Shown here: positions 17,820 to 27,217 of the stretch, in pieces
How positions within the stretch are numbered: the first letter of the stretch is position 1
Layout of the letters: the number at the start of each line of letters is the position of its first letter
Assembly (NCBI RefSeq): GCF_900291465.1
Contig: NZ_LT985808.1
Span: 3,216,683 to 3,280,682 of the forward strand
Origin: Bacteroides sp. Marseille-P3684
GTDB taxonomy: Bacteria; Bacteroidota; Bacteroidia; Bacteroidales; Bacteroidaceae
Reading direction: 5' to 3'
DNA length: 64,000 nucleotides
Position numbers and translations under genes: made by a program
Notes under the pieces: model-generated
Seen by the model: the letters and a program-made list of their open reading frames with translations, nothing else
The model's database searches: none
Told to the model about the DNA's origin: nothing

Positions 17820-19000
17820 TGCAGAACAAACATATAAGTGAGAATTATGTAGATTTCCAAGCAAAGGATTTTGTGACGGACATATATTTCCTTCAGTGGT
17901 GCTTGCTCCCGGATAAAGAAAATACAGAGTTTTGGGAAGAATTCTGCGAGCAACATCCTGAAAAGGAAGAAGACGTGCAACGGGCTATTCAGCTTGTCCG
18001 TTCTGTACGTTTGAATTATAGATTAGCTTCAGAAGCTGATAAAAAGAACAATACCTTGCGCTTGCTCAGCTTTATCCGTCAGCAGAAACGCAAGGAAAAA
18101 AAGAAAAGAATATATGCTGTCTGGGGAGTAGCGGCATCAGTACTGATTGCTGTATTGTTTTTAGCTGCACCTAGGTTTGTATCCTCTGATTCATTTGTAG
18201 CTTCTTCGAAGTACGTGGTTCCTGATGACCAAAATATCCAACTCACATCTGGTAATAATCAGGTAATATCCATGTCAGATTCTTCCGAAATTGTTTATGA
18301 CCGCCAAGGCGATATAGAAATCAATGGAGAACACCATGATTTGAATAACCGGGAAGAAGTTACTGAGAGCAATCAGAAACTGGTTGTTCCTAAAGGCAAG
18401 AAAGCTTCTATCCGGTTGAGTGATGGCACTCTAGTATGGATAAACTCAAATTCAGCAATAGAATTTCCAGCAGTTTTCACAGGAACAGAACGTCATTTAA
18501 AGGTTAATGGCGAAGTATATCTAGAAGTAGCCAAAGATCCAGAAAAACCTTTTATTGTATCAACTCCTCAATTTGATGTAGAAGTGTTGGGAACAAAGTT
18601 TGGCGTTTCGTCGTCGATTGATAAGTCCCAATATGTTGTATTGGTCGAAGGTTCAGTGCAGGTTCACACTCCGTCAGGGCAGACTTCCTGTTTAAAGCCG
18701 TCTCAAATGTTTGGAATAGACAAGGGTGGCACCTTTATTCAGGAGGTAGATCCCTATAAATATGTTTCATGGAAAGATAATATACTTTATTTCAACGGAG
18801 AAAGTCTGCCGGAAGTCCTAGTACGCTTGTCACAACAATATGCAGTCGACCTTATATGCAACATCAATGTATGTCAGGTTCAGTTCTATGGCAAGTTGGT
18901 ATTAGAAGAACACATCGAGAATGTATTGGATAATATATCCGTTTTGTCACCAATTAAATATGAAACGCGGAATAATAAGATTATTGTAAGTTTAAAGTAA
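17819..19000 (+). CDS. FecR-family anti-sigma factor
   Basis: A 393-residue single-pass inner-membrane protein that would hold the upstream ECF sigma inactive until SusC is occupied. The N-terminal cytoplasmic part (residues 1-98) ends in a basic stretch RQQKRKEKKKR. One membrane helix follows (about 99-120, VWGVAASVLIAVLFLA). The periplasmic FecR domain begins at about residue 190, with VPKGKKASIRLSDGTLVWIN and VNGEVYLEVAKDPEKPFIV. A C-terminal DUF4974 domain (about 310-393) contacts the STN domain of SusC. Its start codon lies at the base of a long hairpin. Confidence 0.93.
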   Translation: MQNKHISENYVDFQAKDFVTDIYFLQWCLLPDKENTEFWEEFCEQHPEKEEDVQRAIQLVRSVRLNYRLASEADKKNNTLRLLSFIRQQKRKEKKKRIYAVWGVAASVLIAVLFLAAPRFVSSDSFVASSKYVVPDDQNIQLTSGNNQVISMSDSSEIVYDRQGDIEINGEHHDLNNREEVTESNQKLVVPKGKKASIRLSDGTLVWINSNSAIEFPAVFTGTERHLKVNGEVYLEVAKDPEKPFIVSTPQFDVEVLGTKFGVSSSIDKSQYVVLVEGSVQVHTPSGQTSCLKPSQMFGIDKGGTFIQEVDPYKYVSWKDNILYFNGESLPEVLVRLSQQYAVDLICNINVCQVQFYGKLVLEEHIENVLDNISVLSPIKYETRNNKIIVSLK

Positions 19001-19079
19001 GTAAGAGAAATTCAAATAGATAGGATAATAGATTCGATATACAAACTAATTAATTTATAAATAGAAATCGTACAAGAGT

Positions 19080-22000
19080 ATGAAAAAGACAAATTATTTG
19101 AGAGAACTACTTGGAGGACAATTGGAGAGGGACTCCATTTGGCTGCGGATAAGGCTATTGTGCATGTTTTTGATGTGTTTAGGCACATCTACTTCTGTAG
19201 TGCAGGCACAAAATACAGAGAGGATAAGTGTTGTAGTGCGTGAAAAGACCATAGCAGAAATACTGAATATCATAGAGAAAGAAACTAAATGTGTATTTTT
19301 ATATGATGAAGAGGTAAAAGAGCATTTGTTGCAAAAGGTGGTCAGTATAGATATGAAAGAGAAATCAATTGATTATATCATGAAGAAACTGTTACATAAT
19401 ACGGGGCTTTCTTATAAGATTTCTCAGCGTCAGATATTGATATATAATGCCCATCCGGTAAAAGTCAGTCATCCGATTGAAGGACAGGCTATACAGATTT
19501 CAAGTTGCGTTGTTGATGAAACAGATGAAGTCTTGATTGGAGCAAATATTCAGATTCTGGAGAACAAGGTAGGAACCACAACCGATATAAACGGTTATTT
19601 CTCCTTGCGTGTTCCCTCCGAAAGTTCTCACATTAGAATTTCATATTTAGGTTATGAGCCATTGGTACTGAAAGCATCGCAAATTGGGAAAGAGATTACA
19701 ATGTATCCTGCGAAAACAGATTTGAGCGAAATCGTTGTCAATGGATATAGCAAAATAGACAAACGTTTGTCAGCCAGTGCAACAACAACCCTAAATGCTG
19801 ATGACATTATGATTCCGAATGTACCGACTCTTTCGGGTATGTTACAAGGAACCGTTCCGGGATTGACCGTGATGGCTTCATCCGGTTCTCCCAATGAGGC
19901 ACCGAGAATCCGTATGCGTGGCTCAGCTACAATCCATGGGGATGCTGCTCCGGTATGGGTAATTGATGGTATAATTTGGGAAGAAACTGTCGATATTACC
20001 AATGATGAGGTTAATGCTATTTTGAGAGGTAATTCATCCTTAGATCAGGTAAATGAAAATGCAAGCATAAGTTTATTAGGAAATGCCATTACAGGATTAA
20101 ACCCACACGATATTGAATCAATCACGTTTTTGAAGGATGCTTCAGCAACAGCCATCTACGGGACTCGTGCGGCTAACGGTGTAATTGTAGTAACAACAAA
20201 GAAAGGGCGTGAGGGAAAGACTAGTGTGAATTTTTCTTCTTCATGGGGACTCACATCACGTCCTACTTATGAAGATTATAAGATGATGAATTCAAAACAA
20301 CGTATCGGGGTGTCAAAAGATATGGTTTCCAACGGATATTTATTTGATATAGAGCCTTATGATACTGGATATGAAGGTGCTTTATTTGCTTTATTGAATA
20401 AAGAAATCACTGATGATGAATTTGCAGCACGCGTTAGTGAGTTGGAAATGCGAAATACCGATTGGTTTGATTTACTTTGCCAGAACTCATTAAACCAGGA
20501 TTACAACTTGAATATTTCCGGCGGAACAAGTAGCACCACTTATTATGTATCATTAGGGTATTCAGACAATAAAGGAACTGTGAAAGGTGATAACATGAAA
20601 CGTTATAACTTCAAAATGAATTTGAATACTCATTTATGGAAATTCCTGAATGTTGGCACACAACTTTCTTATTCAGATCGTAAATCGACCGGATTCTACA
20701 TGGTCAATCCTTTTGATTATGCTCTATATGCTTCGCGTACATTAGATCCAGATGAATTTTATGAGATGAGTGAAACTCGCGTAGAAGGGACAAAAAACAA
20801 CTACACACTAAAATATAATATCTTTAATGAAATTAATCACACTTCTAACGTTACCAACGTAAGAGACATGAATGCGCAAATGAATCTTTCGGCAAATATT
20901 TTGAAAGGTCTTTCAACCGAGGCTTTGTTTAGCTTCAGATATGTGAATACGAACCAACGTCAATGGGCCGACGAACAGTCTTATTACATTGCCGGTATCC
21001 GTGGGTATGATTATGGCTCTGTTCTTCCGGGAAGTGCCGACGAACTAGCTTCCAAATTGCCCAAGGGAGGCATTTTGATTGACAGCAATCAGGACCAGGA
21101 ATCGTGGACGGCACGTTTCTCTTTGAATTATAATACTGTTTTTAAAGACGATCACGTTATCAATGCCATGTTGGGTTATGAAGCGCGTTCAACCCAGTAT
21201 GAGGGTTTGAAAGAACAGGAATACGGTTATTCCCCCAATCGTGGGAACAAGGTCAACCACGAATATAACAATCATGTTTCGGGATCAACTGATATCTATA
21301 CATCGTCGCTCGACAAACACCATGCAACCATTACCAATACTTTAAGTAACACACTTTCTGGATTTGCTACTTTATCATACAGCTATAAGGGTAAATATAT
21401 TCTGAACGGAAATGTACGTATGGATGCTTCAAACCGTTTCGGGCAGTATACAAATAACCGCTTCTTGCCTATTTGGAGCTTGGCTGGACGTTGGAACATT
21501 GCTGAAGAAGATTGGATTCCTCAGTTTGTCAATGATTTGAGTCTTCGTGCTTCATATGGTATGCAAGGAAACATTCCAACTTCAGTCGGTCCGAATCTGG
21601 TAGTTAGCTATCCAAGTACCACCATTAACCGATGGTCTGGCGAGTATGTTTTGCAAATAAGCCGTTTACCCTATCCGAATCTTCGCTGGGAAAAGACGCA
21701 TACCGTAAACCTCGGTCTGGGATTCTCACTGTTAGACAACCGTATAACGGCTTGTTTGGACTACTATTGGAAAAAAAGCACCGATGTATTGTTCCAGCTT
21801 CCTGTAGGTCTGGAATATGGTGTAGAGCAGATTTATCGCAATGGTGCTGACCTGACAAACCGTGGCATTGAACTGTCAATGACTTTTATTCCAATCCGTA
21901 CGAGAGATTGGGAATGGACTATTTCTCCTATTTGGTCAAAGAACGACAACGAAGTAACCAACGCTATCAAGAGTGAATATACGGTAAATGACTACCTGTC

Positions 22001-22718
22001 AGGAAACGCTTACGAAAACGGCAAGCCGGTAAATGCCATTTATTCATGGAAATTCACCGGTGTCGATTCTGAAACCGGCTATGCGACATTTGCCAATACC
22101 TATAAAACATCAGAAGAGGCTAGTGAATCGAAAAACATTGAGGATTTGTTAGTGTATTCAGGTTCAAAAGATCCGAAATTCAGTGGTGGTTTCTCAACAA
22201 CCTTGCGTTGGAAAAACCTATTACTGAGTACACAATGGGCATTTCAGTTCGGTAATGTAATTCGTATGAATTATTTGTTTGAAGGTGAATCACTCATGCC
22301 ACAACCTTATCAGAACCTGAATGTTAATCTGGCAAAAGCATGGAAACAGCCCGGTGATGAAAAATTCACAAACATTCCGGCATTCAATGTAAGCGGTGAA
22401 TATGATTATAATGTTTATTACAACTATAATTCTCAGGTACGTTCGGCTAATACTTATACCATGTATAACTATTCAGACCTACGTGTTGCAAGCGGTGATT
22501 TCCTTCGCTGTCGTAATCTGAGCTTGACTTATAGTTTTCCCTATAATCAAATCGAAAAATATGGTCTCACATCCATGTCATTGGGATTGAATGTAACCAA
22601 TCCGTTCACCTTCTGTAGCAGTAAGCTCGACGGACAAGATCCTGAAATTTCTGCAACAGGAACTACAGCGATGCCTATTACTCAAACCTATACGATATCA
22701 TTAAACTTAAGTTTCTAA
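19080..22718 (+). CDS. SusC/RagA TonB-dependent transporter with STN domain
   Basis: A 1212-residue outer-membrane importer. After a long signal peptide (about residues 1-43) comes an STN signalling domain (about 50-125). Next is a carboxypeptidase-D-like domain (about 138-215, GANIQILENKVGTTTDINGY). The plug follows (about 225-380), with the SusC signature KDASATAIYGTRAANGVIVV near residue 351. The rest is the beta-barrel, ending in the outer-membrane signature TYTISLNLSF. The STN domain ties it to the sigma/anti-sigma pair upstream. The stop overlaps the susD start (TAATG). No glycoside hydrolase is nearby, so the ligand may be a peptide, glycan fragment or cofactor. Confidence 0.96.
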   Translation: MKKTNYLRELLGGQLERDSIWLRIRLLCMFLMCLGTSTSVVQAQNTERISVVVREKTIAEILNIIEKETKCVFLYDEEVKEHLLQKVVSIDMKEKSIDYIMKKLLHNTGLSYKISQRQILIYNAHPVKVSHPIEGQAIQISSCVVDETDEVLIGANIQILENKVGTTTDINGYFSLRVPSESSHIRISYLGYEPLVLKASQIGKEITMYPAKTDLSEIVVNGYSKIDKRLSASATTTLNADDIMIPNVPTLSGMLQGTVPGLTVMASSGSPNEAPRIRMRGSATIHGDAAPVWVIDGIIWEETVDITNDEVNAILRGNSSLDQVNENASISLLGNAITGLNPHDIESITFLKDASATAIYGTRAANGVIVVTTKKGREGKTSVNFSSSWGLTSRPTYEDYKMMNSKQRIGVSKDMVSNGYLFDIEPYDTGYEGALFALLNKEITDDEFAARVSELEMRNTDWFDLLCQNSLNQDYNLNISGGTSSTTYYVSLGYSDNKGTVKGDNMKRYNFKMNLNTHLWKFLNVGTQLSYSDRKSTGFYMVNPFDYALYASRTLDPDEFYEMSETRVEGTKNNYTLKYNIFNEINHTSNVTNVRDMNAQMNLSANILKGLSTEALFSFRYVNTNQRQWADEQSYYIAGIRGYDYGSVLPGSADELASKLPKGGILIDSNQDQESWTARFSLNYNTVFKDDHVINAMLGYEARSTQYEGLKEQEYGYSPNRGNKVNHEYNNHVSGSTDIYTSSLDKHHATITNTLSNTLSGFATLSYSYKGKYILNGNVRMDASNRFGQYTNNRFLPIWSLAGRWNIAEEDWIPQFVNDLSLRASYGMQGNIPTSVGPNLVVSYPSTTINRWSGEYVLQISRLPYPNLRWEKTHTVNLGLGFSLLDNRITACLDYYWKKSTDVLFQLPVGLEYGVEQIYRNGADLTNRGIELSMTFIPIRTRDWEWTISPIWSKNDNEVTNAIKSEYTVNDYLSGNAYENGKPVNAIYSWKFTGVDSETGYATFANTYKTSEEASESKNIEDLLVYSGSKDPKFSGGFSTTLRWKNLLLSTQWAFQFGNVIRMNYLFEGESLMPQPYQNLNVNLAKAWKQPGDEKFTNIPAFNVSGEYDYNVYYNYNSQVRSANTYTMYNYSDLRVASGDFLRCRNLSLTYSFPYNQIEKYGLTSMSLGLNVTNPFTFCSSKLDGQDPEISATGTTAMPITQTYTISLNLSF

Positions 22719-24181
22719 TGTTTATGAATAAAATATATACTTTTTTGTTGGGCAGTTGCATGCTCGCCTTACAATCATGTGGTGATTTTCTAGAAGAAGT
22801 ATCACAGGACGAGTTCGAACCTAAGACAACTGAAGCTTTTCGTGAACTGTTGAATGGAGAAGGATATAGTTTCACGAATTCGGTAAATCCGTTGACCTAT
22901 ATGATGGATGATGACATTGAATGTGTGCCCACGTCCTCTTGGGATGATATTCATCGAATACAGCAGGAACTATATACCTGGCAGCCCGATTTCTATGCGT
23001 TTCAGGATGAAGAAGGTACTTATGCGTCTTCAAATAAGGATGTTTACAAGAATCTGTATGAGCTGATTATGGCTTGCAACATTGTCGACGAGCATATTGA
23101 CGGCTCACAAGGTACCGATGAAGACAAAACAGTTGTTCGAGCCGAAGCCCTGTCCTTGCGCGCATTCTACTACTTGCAGTTGATAAATCTGTATGCTTAT
23201 CCTTATAATGACGAGGACCATGATCCGAGTACAACATTGGGGATTCCTTTGGTATTGACTTCCGAAGTTTTTGATGAAGGAAAATCACGTAATACAGTGA
23301 AGGAGGTTTATGACCAGATCGCAACAGATATTGAACAAGCATGTGACCTGTTTAATCAAGACAAGATTAGCCGTGGCGTGTTCCGTATTTCTTATACAGG
23401 CGCTCATCTGCTGGCCTCACGCGTGTACCTGCATATGGAAAACTGGAACAAAGTGATTGAACATGCTACTTGTGCATTGGAAACAGCCCCGGAGCTGGTC
23501 GATTTGAATAATTATTCAATCGATAACACCCTGAATCCGACAAACGGTATCATTTCGAGAAACTTCCCAGAAACTATCTTTTTAGGTGGATATCGGGCTA
23601 TTTCCGGTTCGTATGGCTTAATGGGTACTCCGTTTAACGTGTCTTCCAGCCTGTTCAATTTATATGCAGACAATGACCTTCGAATCGGCACTTATCTGAT
23701 GAAGGCCGCATCATCTCTTCCATATAATTACATGTTGCTAAAATCTAGTAGCGAGCAGGAATATGCCTGGCGTACTTCCGAGCTTTATCTGAATCGTGCC
23801 GAGGCTTATATAGAGCTCTATAAGAAAGGGAACCAAGAGGATGGACAAAACGCTGTAAATGACTTGAATGCATTGCTATCAAAGCGCTATCGTGATTACG
23901 AGCCATTGACACTGAAGCCAGTCGACGAGCTACAGAAACTGTATCGTGAAGAGCGCAGAAAAGAGTTGTGCTTTGAAGGGTTCCGCTGGTTTGATTTGCG
24001 TAGGTATGGCATGCCACAGCTTGAACATATCCTGATTGACCAGAGTGGAAACAGTACACGTTACATCTTGAAAGAAAAAGACCCTTCCTATGTCCTCCCT
24101 TTGCCAGATAATGCAATGGAACATAATGCAAATCTGATTCAAAATGAACTGAGTCCGCGCAGGAAAGGTTCTGCCATGTAA
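22718..24181 (+). CDS. SusD/RagB nutrient-binding lipoprotein
   Basis: A 487-residue surface lipoprotein that forms the lid of the SusC transporter. Lipobox LQSC with Cys at residue 21, followed by GDFLEE. TPR-like helices appear at about 110-230 (RAEALSLRAFYYLQLINLYAYPY is the SusD family core). The C-terminal family signature is WRTSELYLNRAEAYIELYKKG and EERRKELCFEGFRWFDLRRYG. The start codon overlaps the SusC stop by one base, showing tight translational coupling. Ligand unknown. Confidence 0.95.
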   Translation: MFMNKIYTFLLGSCMLALQSCGDFLEEVSQDEFEPKTTEAFRELLNGEGYSFTNSVNPLTYMMDDDIECVPTSSWDDIHRIQQELYTWQPDFYAFQDEEGTYASSNKDVYKNLYELIMACNIVDEHIDGSQGTDEDKTVVRAEALSLRAFYYLQLINLYAYPYNDEDHDPSTTLGIPLVLTSEVFDEGKSRNTVKEVYDQIATDIEQACDLFNQDKISRGVFRISYTGAHLLASRVYLHMENWNKVIEHATCALETAPELVDLNNYSIDNTLNPTNGIISRNFPETIFLGGYRAISGSYGLMGTPFNVSSSLFNLYADNDLRIGTYLMKAASSLPYNYMLLKSSSEQEYAWRTSELYLNRAEAYIELYKKGNQEDGQNAVNDLNALLSKRYRDYEPLTLKPVDELQKLYREERRKELCFEGFRWFDLRRYGMPQLEHILIDQSGNSTRYILKEKDPSYVLPLPDNAMEHNANLIQNELSPRRKGSAM

Positions 24182-24208
24182 TAAATATAAAACCATAAAT
24201 TGACAAAA

Positions 24209-25132
24209 ATGAAACATATATATTTAACTGTCCTGATCGGACTTTGTTTAGGAGTATCTTTCAGCTCATGCAATGAAGATGATTTGATTCCTTCAGAAAA
24301 TAATCATATGATGACTTTTCCGCAAGGTGATGCGGATTATGACAAGGAAATCTTGTCCATATACAATGAATATGGAACGCATATGATTTATGACTTCAAC
24401 GACAATCAGTTTCGTTGGGAAGTAACTTCGCAGTTGCCCTACATGAGCAAAAAAGGCGATACGGACTATGTGTCAGATGCTATTTATTTCATTCTGAGAA
24501 ACTGTCTGGAATTGTATGACAAAGATTTTGTGAAAGAATTACTCCCTTATCGCATTTTCCTAGCTTCAAATATTTCGAAAATATGGAATTATTCGGGTTA
24601 TACAGCCGACTGGAGCTGGGTAGAAGAGCATGATACCATTCCGGGAATAGGTGCCATTAATGGATACAAGAGCATTGGTTTCGGTTTTACCAGCAAACGT
24701 CTGAACGAATTGGATGATGACAGTTTGGCCATCGTAAAGGCTGAACTGAATGCTTCACTGATAGCATCAGGCATTGACAATGAGTTAATTGAGATCCCGG
24801 ATGATTTTGATACTTTAGCAGCAGCCAACAAGGATAACCTTTGGTATGCAAATTTCATTGATGCTTATTCCGGATATAACAGTGTGGGGGTGTTGGAATA
24901 TGTGGATCCGCAAACAATCACTGTGGCCGACGAATTTAATCAGTATGTGAAATATCTGATGATGCTGACGGATGAAGAATTCGACAGTCGTTTTCTGAAT
25001 TCGACATTTGATACAGGAGGTTATGTGACACAAAAGAAACCAATTGTAAAAAACTGGTTAAAAGAGAAATATAACATTAATATTGAAGACATTGTAAATA
25101 AACCAATTTTATTAAAATCTAAATCAGAATGA
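24209..25132 (+). CDS. Surface lipoprotein of SusCD locus, Mx1-like but without HExxH
   Basis: A 307-residue lipoprotein: lipobox FSSC with Cys at residue 21 and acidic NEDD after it, the pattern of surface-exported lipoproteins. A TTG nine bases upstream could also start the frame, but ATG at 24209 gives a normal signal peptide. Size, position after susD and the pattern DADYDKEILSIYNEYGTHMIYDF recall the putative zinc-binding metallopeptidases (Mx1-like) often found in such loci. However, no HExxH is present, so it would be a non-catalytic relative. That family link is tentative. It overlaps the next gene by ATGA. Confidence 0.6.
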   Translation: MKHIYLTVLIGLCLGVSFSSCNEDDLIPSENNHMMTFPQGDADYDKEILSIYNEYGTHMIYDFNDNQFRWEVTSQLPYMSKKGDTDYVSDAIYFILRNCLELYDKDFVKELLPYRIFLASNISKIWNYSGYTADWSWVEEHDTIPGIGAINGYKSIGFGFTSKRLNELDDDSLAIVKAELNASLIASGIDNELIEIPDDFDTLAAANKDNLWYANFIDAYSGYNSVGVLEYVDPQTITVADEFNQYVKYLMMLTDEEFDSRFLNSTFDTGGYVTQKKPIVKNWLKEKYNINIEDIVNKPILLKSKSE

Positions 25133-27159
25133 AAAAGTTTATGTATAGAGCAATCTTATTATTGCTCGTCGCTTGCTTTCAATGGTCTGCTTTCGGACAA
25201 GAACAACAGGCCGTAGTGGAGGTTTCTCGCCTCTCTGGAATTCCTAAAGATCTGATAGCAGGTTCTACTATTGACCTAGTTTATTCTCCGAAAGGAGGAC
25301 CTTTGGAAGGTAAAGATCAGATTGTGGCTCTTGTATACATGTACAATTTCTATAAGTGGGAATTAGGTGATGTAGAGCTGCAAAAAGATGGTGATGTATG
25401 GAAGGGACGGTTTGTAGTCCCGTCAAATTGTGCTTTCCTTGCGTTTAAGTTCCAGTCAACATGGAATAAATTTGTTAATGTTTCAGATAATAATGATGAT
25501 AAAGGTTTCATGTATATGACTGTTGATCTGGATGGTCAGCCGCTCCCGGGTGGATATTTGGCATGGGGTGTCTTCCGTAAGCCATCTGTAAATCTTGTTG
25601 GATATGGCTACTTCGGTCCGAATTACCAGGAGATTGATCAAGAGGCACTGTATTTCTGGTATCAGAGAGAGGTGCAGGCTCATTTGCAGAATGTGGGTTA
25701 TTTCTTTTCTGACATGATGAATATTGTGCAAAAACAGGCTGGTGACCGTTACCCCGAAGCTGTCAAGCTGATTTTTGCAACGTTTTCAAGTCAGGACGAC
25801 ACTCCAAAGAGCGAAGATAACTACATAACAATGGAAAACATTTATCGGTATGTGTTGAAGGATACTGTGAGAGCCGACAGTATGCTGAATCTGATTCTGG
25901 AAAAATATCCGAACGGATGGACTATGCGCCGAAAAGCTTTCGACAAGGTTTATATGGGCAATCCGAATCGCTATTTCGATGATATGTGCAAATTCTTAAA
26001 AGACTATCCTGTGACTGATCTGAAACAACATCCCGAGTGGCCTTCCTTTATCTATTATAATGGTATGCGCCGGTTGGCTCCTTATTTCTTCTATCCAGAC
26101 AAGGACAGGAATATCTTGATACAGATGATTCCCGACTATAATTTCCGTACACTGGCCGAGATTTATCGTTCAACAGTATTCCCTTTCCACATGAAGAAAG
26201 CTGTGGCAGACAGTGTGAACTATGATGTAGCTAAGGCTTTGATTTCCGAGATGGAGAAGAAACGGACCGACAAATCCTACTGTATTGACGATGATTACTC
26301 TCCTCATCAATCGGACGAATGGGCGCTAAGCAACTTGGATCAGTACAGGGGAAGCTATGCAGACATATTATATTGCCTGGGTAAGGTTGACGAAGCGCTA
26401 GCTCAGATTACTTTGATTTCCGAATCAAGGCGTTATGTTGAGTCTGCCGTTAATGAAACACACCTGAAATGCCTGTTGGCTAAGGGCGATTTAAAAGGCA
26501 TCGATGCACTTGCCAAAAATGCATTCAAAAGTAACGCCGTAACACCTACCATGATGAATATTCTGAAACAGCAGTATGTAAAGAACAACGGTAAGGAAGA
26601 CGGCTTTGAGGCTTACATCGAATCGCTAAAACCAGAAGATGAGAAAGAAGCTTTCAAAAAAGAACTAAAAAAATCATTAATCAAGGAAGCTTACGAACCG
26701 TTCCAGATGGAGGCTATGGACAAGTCAATCGTGAAGTCTGCCGATTGGAAAGGTAAAATCGTAGTTCTTGACTTCTGGGCTTCTTGGTGCTTCCCGTGCA
26801 GAAGTTCATTTCCGGGCATGCAGATGGCTGTTGATCGCTATGCCAACGATCCAGATGTGAAGTTCTATTTTGTCGACACTATGGAAAATAGCGATAACTA
26901 CAAAGCTGCGGCTGCAAAAATCATGAAAGAAGGCAAGTATACCTTCAATGTGCTTTTCGATAATGTAAACCCGGAAACAAAAGCACAGAATATGGTATTC
27001 TCATCTATGGACAAGATCAACAACTCAATGGCTATTCCTCGCAAGATGATACTGAAAGATGGCTATGTCAGATATACAGTCGAAGGATATGGAGGCAGTC
27101 CAAGTAAATTGGTTGATGAAATTGCCTATGTGATTGAAATGCTGAAAGCTGAAAAATAA
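25129..27159 (+). CDS. Large thioredoxin-fold (TlpA-like) exported protein
   Basis: A 676-residue exported protein. The N-terminus is a signal peptide (about residues 1-23, cut after FGQ). An Ig-like or DUF4369-like beta region covers about 30-130. A helical, TPR-like middle runs from about 180 to 530. The C-terminal thioredoxin domain (about 535-676) has the active site WASWCFPC (about 549-556), with both cysteines. It probably reduces or isomerises disulfides in the periplasm. It is translationally coupled to the previous lipoprotein (ATGA overlap). A hairpin with a T-run follows it directly. Confidence 0.85.
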   Translation: MKKFMYRAILLLLVACFQWSAFGQEQQAVVEVSRLSGIPKDLIAGSTIDLVYSPKGGPLEGKDQIVALVYMYNFYKWELGDVELQKDGDVWKGRFVVPSNCAFLAFKFQSTWNKFVNVSDNNDDKGFMYMTVDLDGQPLPGGYLAWGVFRKPSVNLVGYGYFGPNYQEIDQEALYFWYQREVQAHLQNVGYFFSDMMNIVQKQAGDRYPEAVKLIFATFSSQDDTPKSEDNYITMENIYRYVLKDTVRADSMLNLILEKYPNGWTMRRKAFDKVYMGNPNRYFDDMCKFLKDYPVTDLKQHPEWPSFIYYNGMRRLAPYFFYPDKDRNILIQMIPDYNFRTLAEIYRSTVFPFHMKKAVADSVNYDVAKALISEMEKKRTDKSYCIDDDYSPHQSDEWALSNLDQYRGSYADILYCLGKVDEALAQITLISESRRYVESAVNETHLKCLLAKGDLKGIDALAKNAFKSNAVTPTMMNILKQQYVKNNGKEDGFEAYIESLKPEDEKEAFKKELKKSLIKEAYEPFQMEAMDKSIVKSADWKGKIVVLDFWASWCFPCRSSFPGMQMAVDRYANDPDVKFYFVDTMENSDNYKAAAAKIMKEGKYTFNVLFDNVNPETKAQNMVFSSMDKINNSMAIPRKMILKDGYVRYTVEGYGGSPSKLVDEIAYVIEMLKAEK

Positions 27160-27164
27160 ATATA

Positions 27165-27205
27165 CTCGTACCTGTTTACCCCAATGAGCAGGTACGAGCT
27201 TTTTT
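27165..27205 (+). terminator. Terminator or attenuator between the two thioredoxin genes
   Basis: A perfect 10-bp stem CTCGTACCTG / CAGGTACGAG is followed by C and six T. The next gene starts 13 bases after the T-run, which leaves no room for a promoter, so partial read-through (attenuation) is likely. Confidence 0.75.
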
Positions 27206-27217
27206 GAGAAGAAACAT

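Noticed and set aside
24200..24208. TTG start nine bases upstream of the Mx1-like lipoprotein
   Set aside because: The ATG at 24209 gives a complete lipoprotein signal; the TTG adds only three residues.
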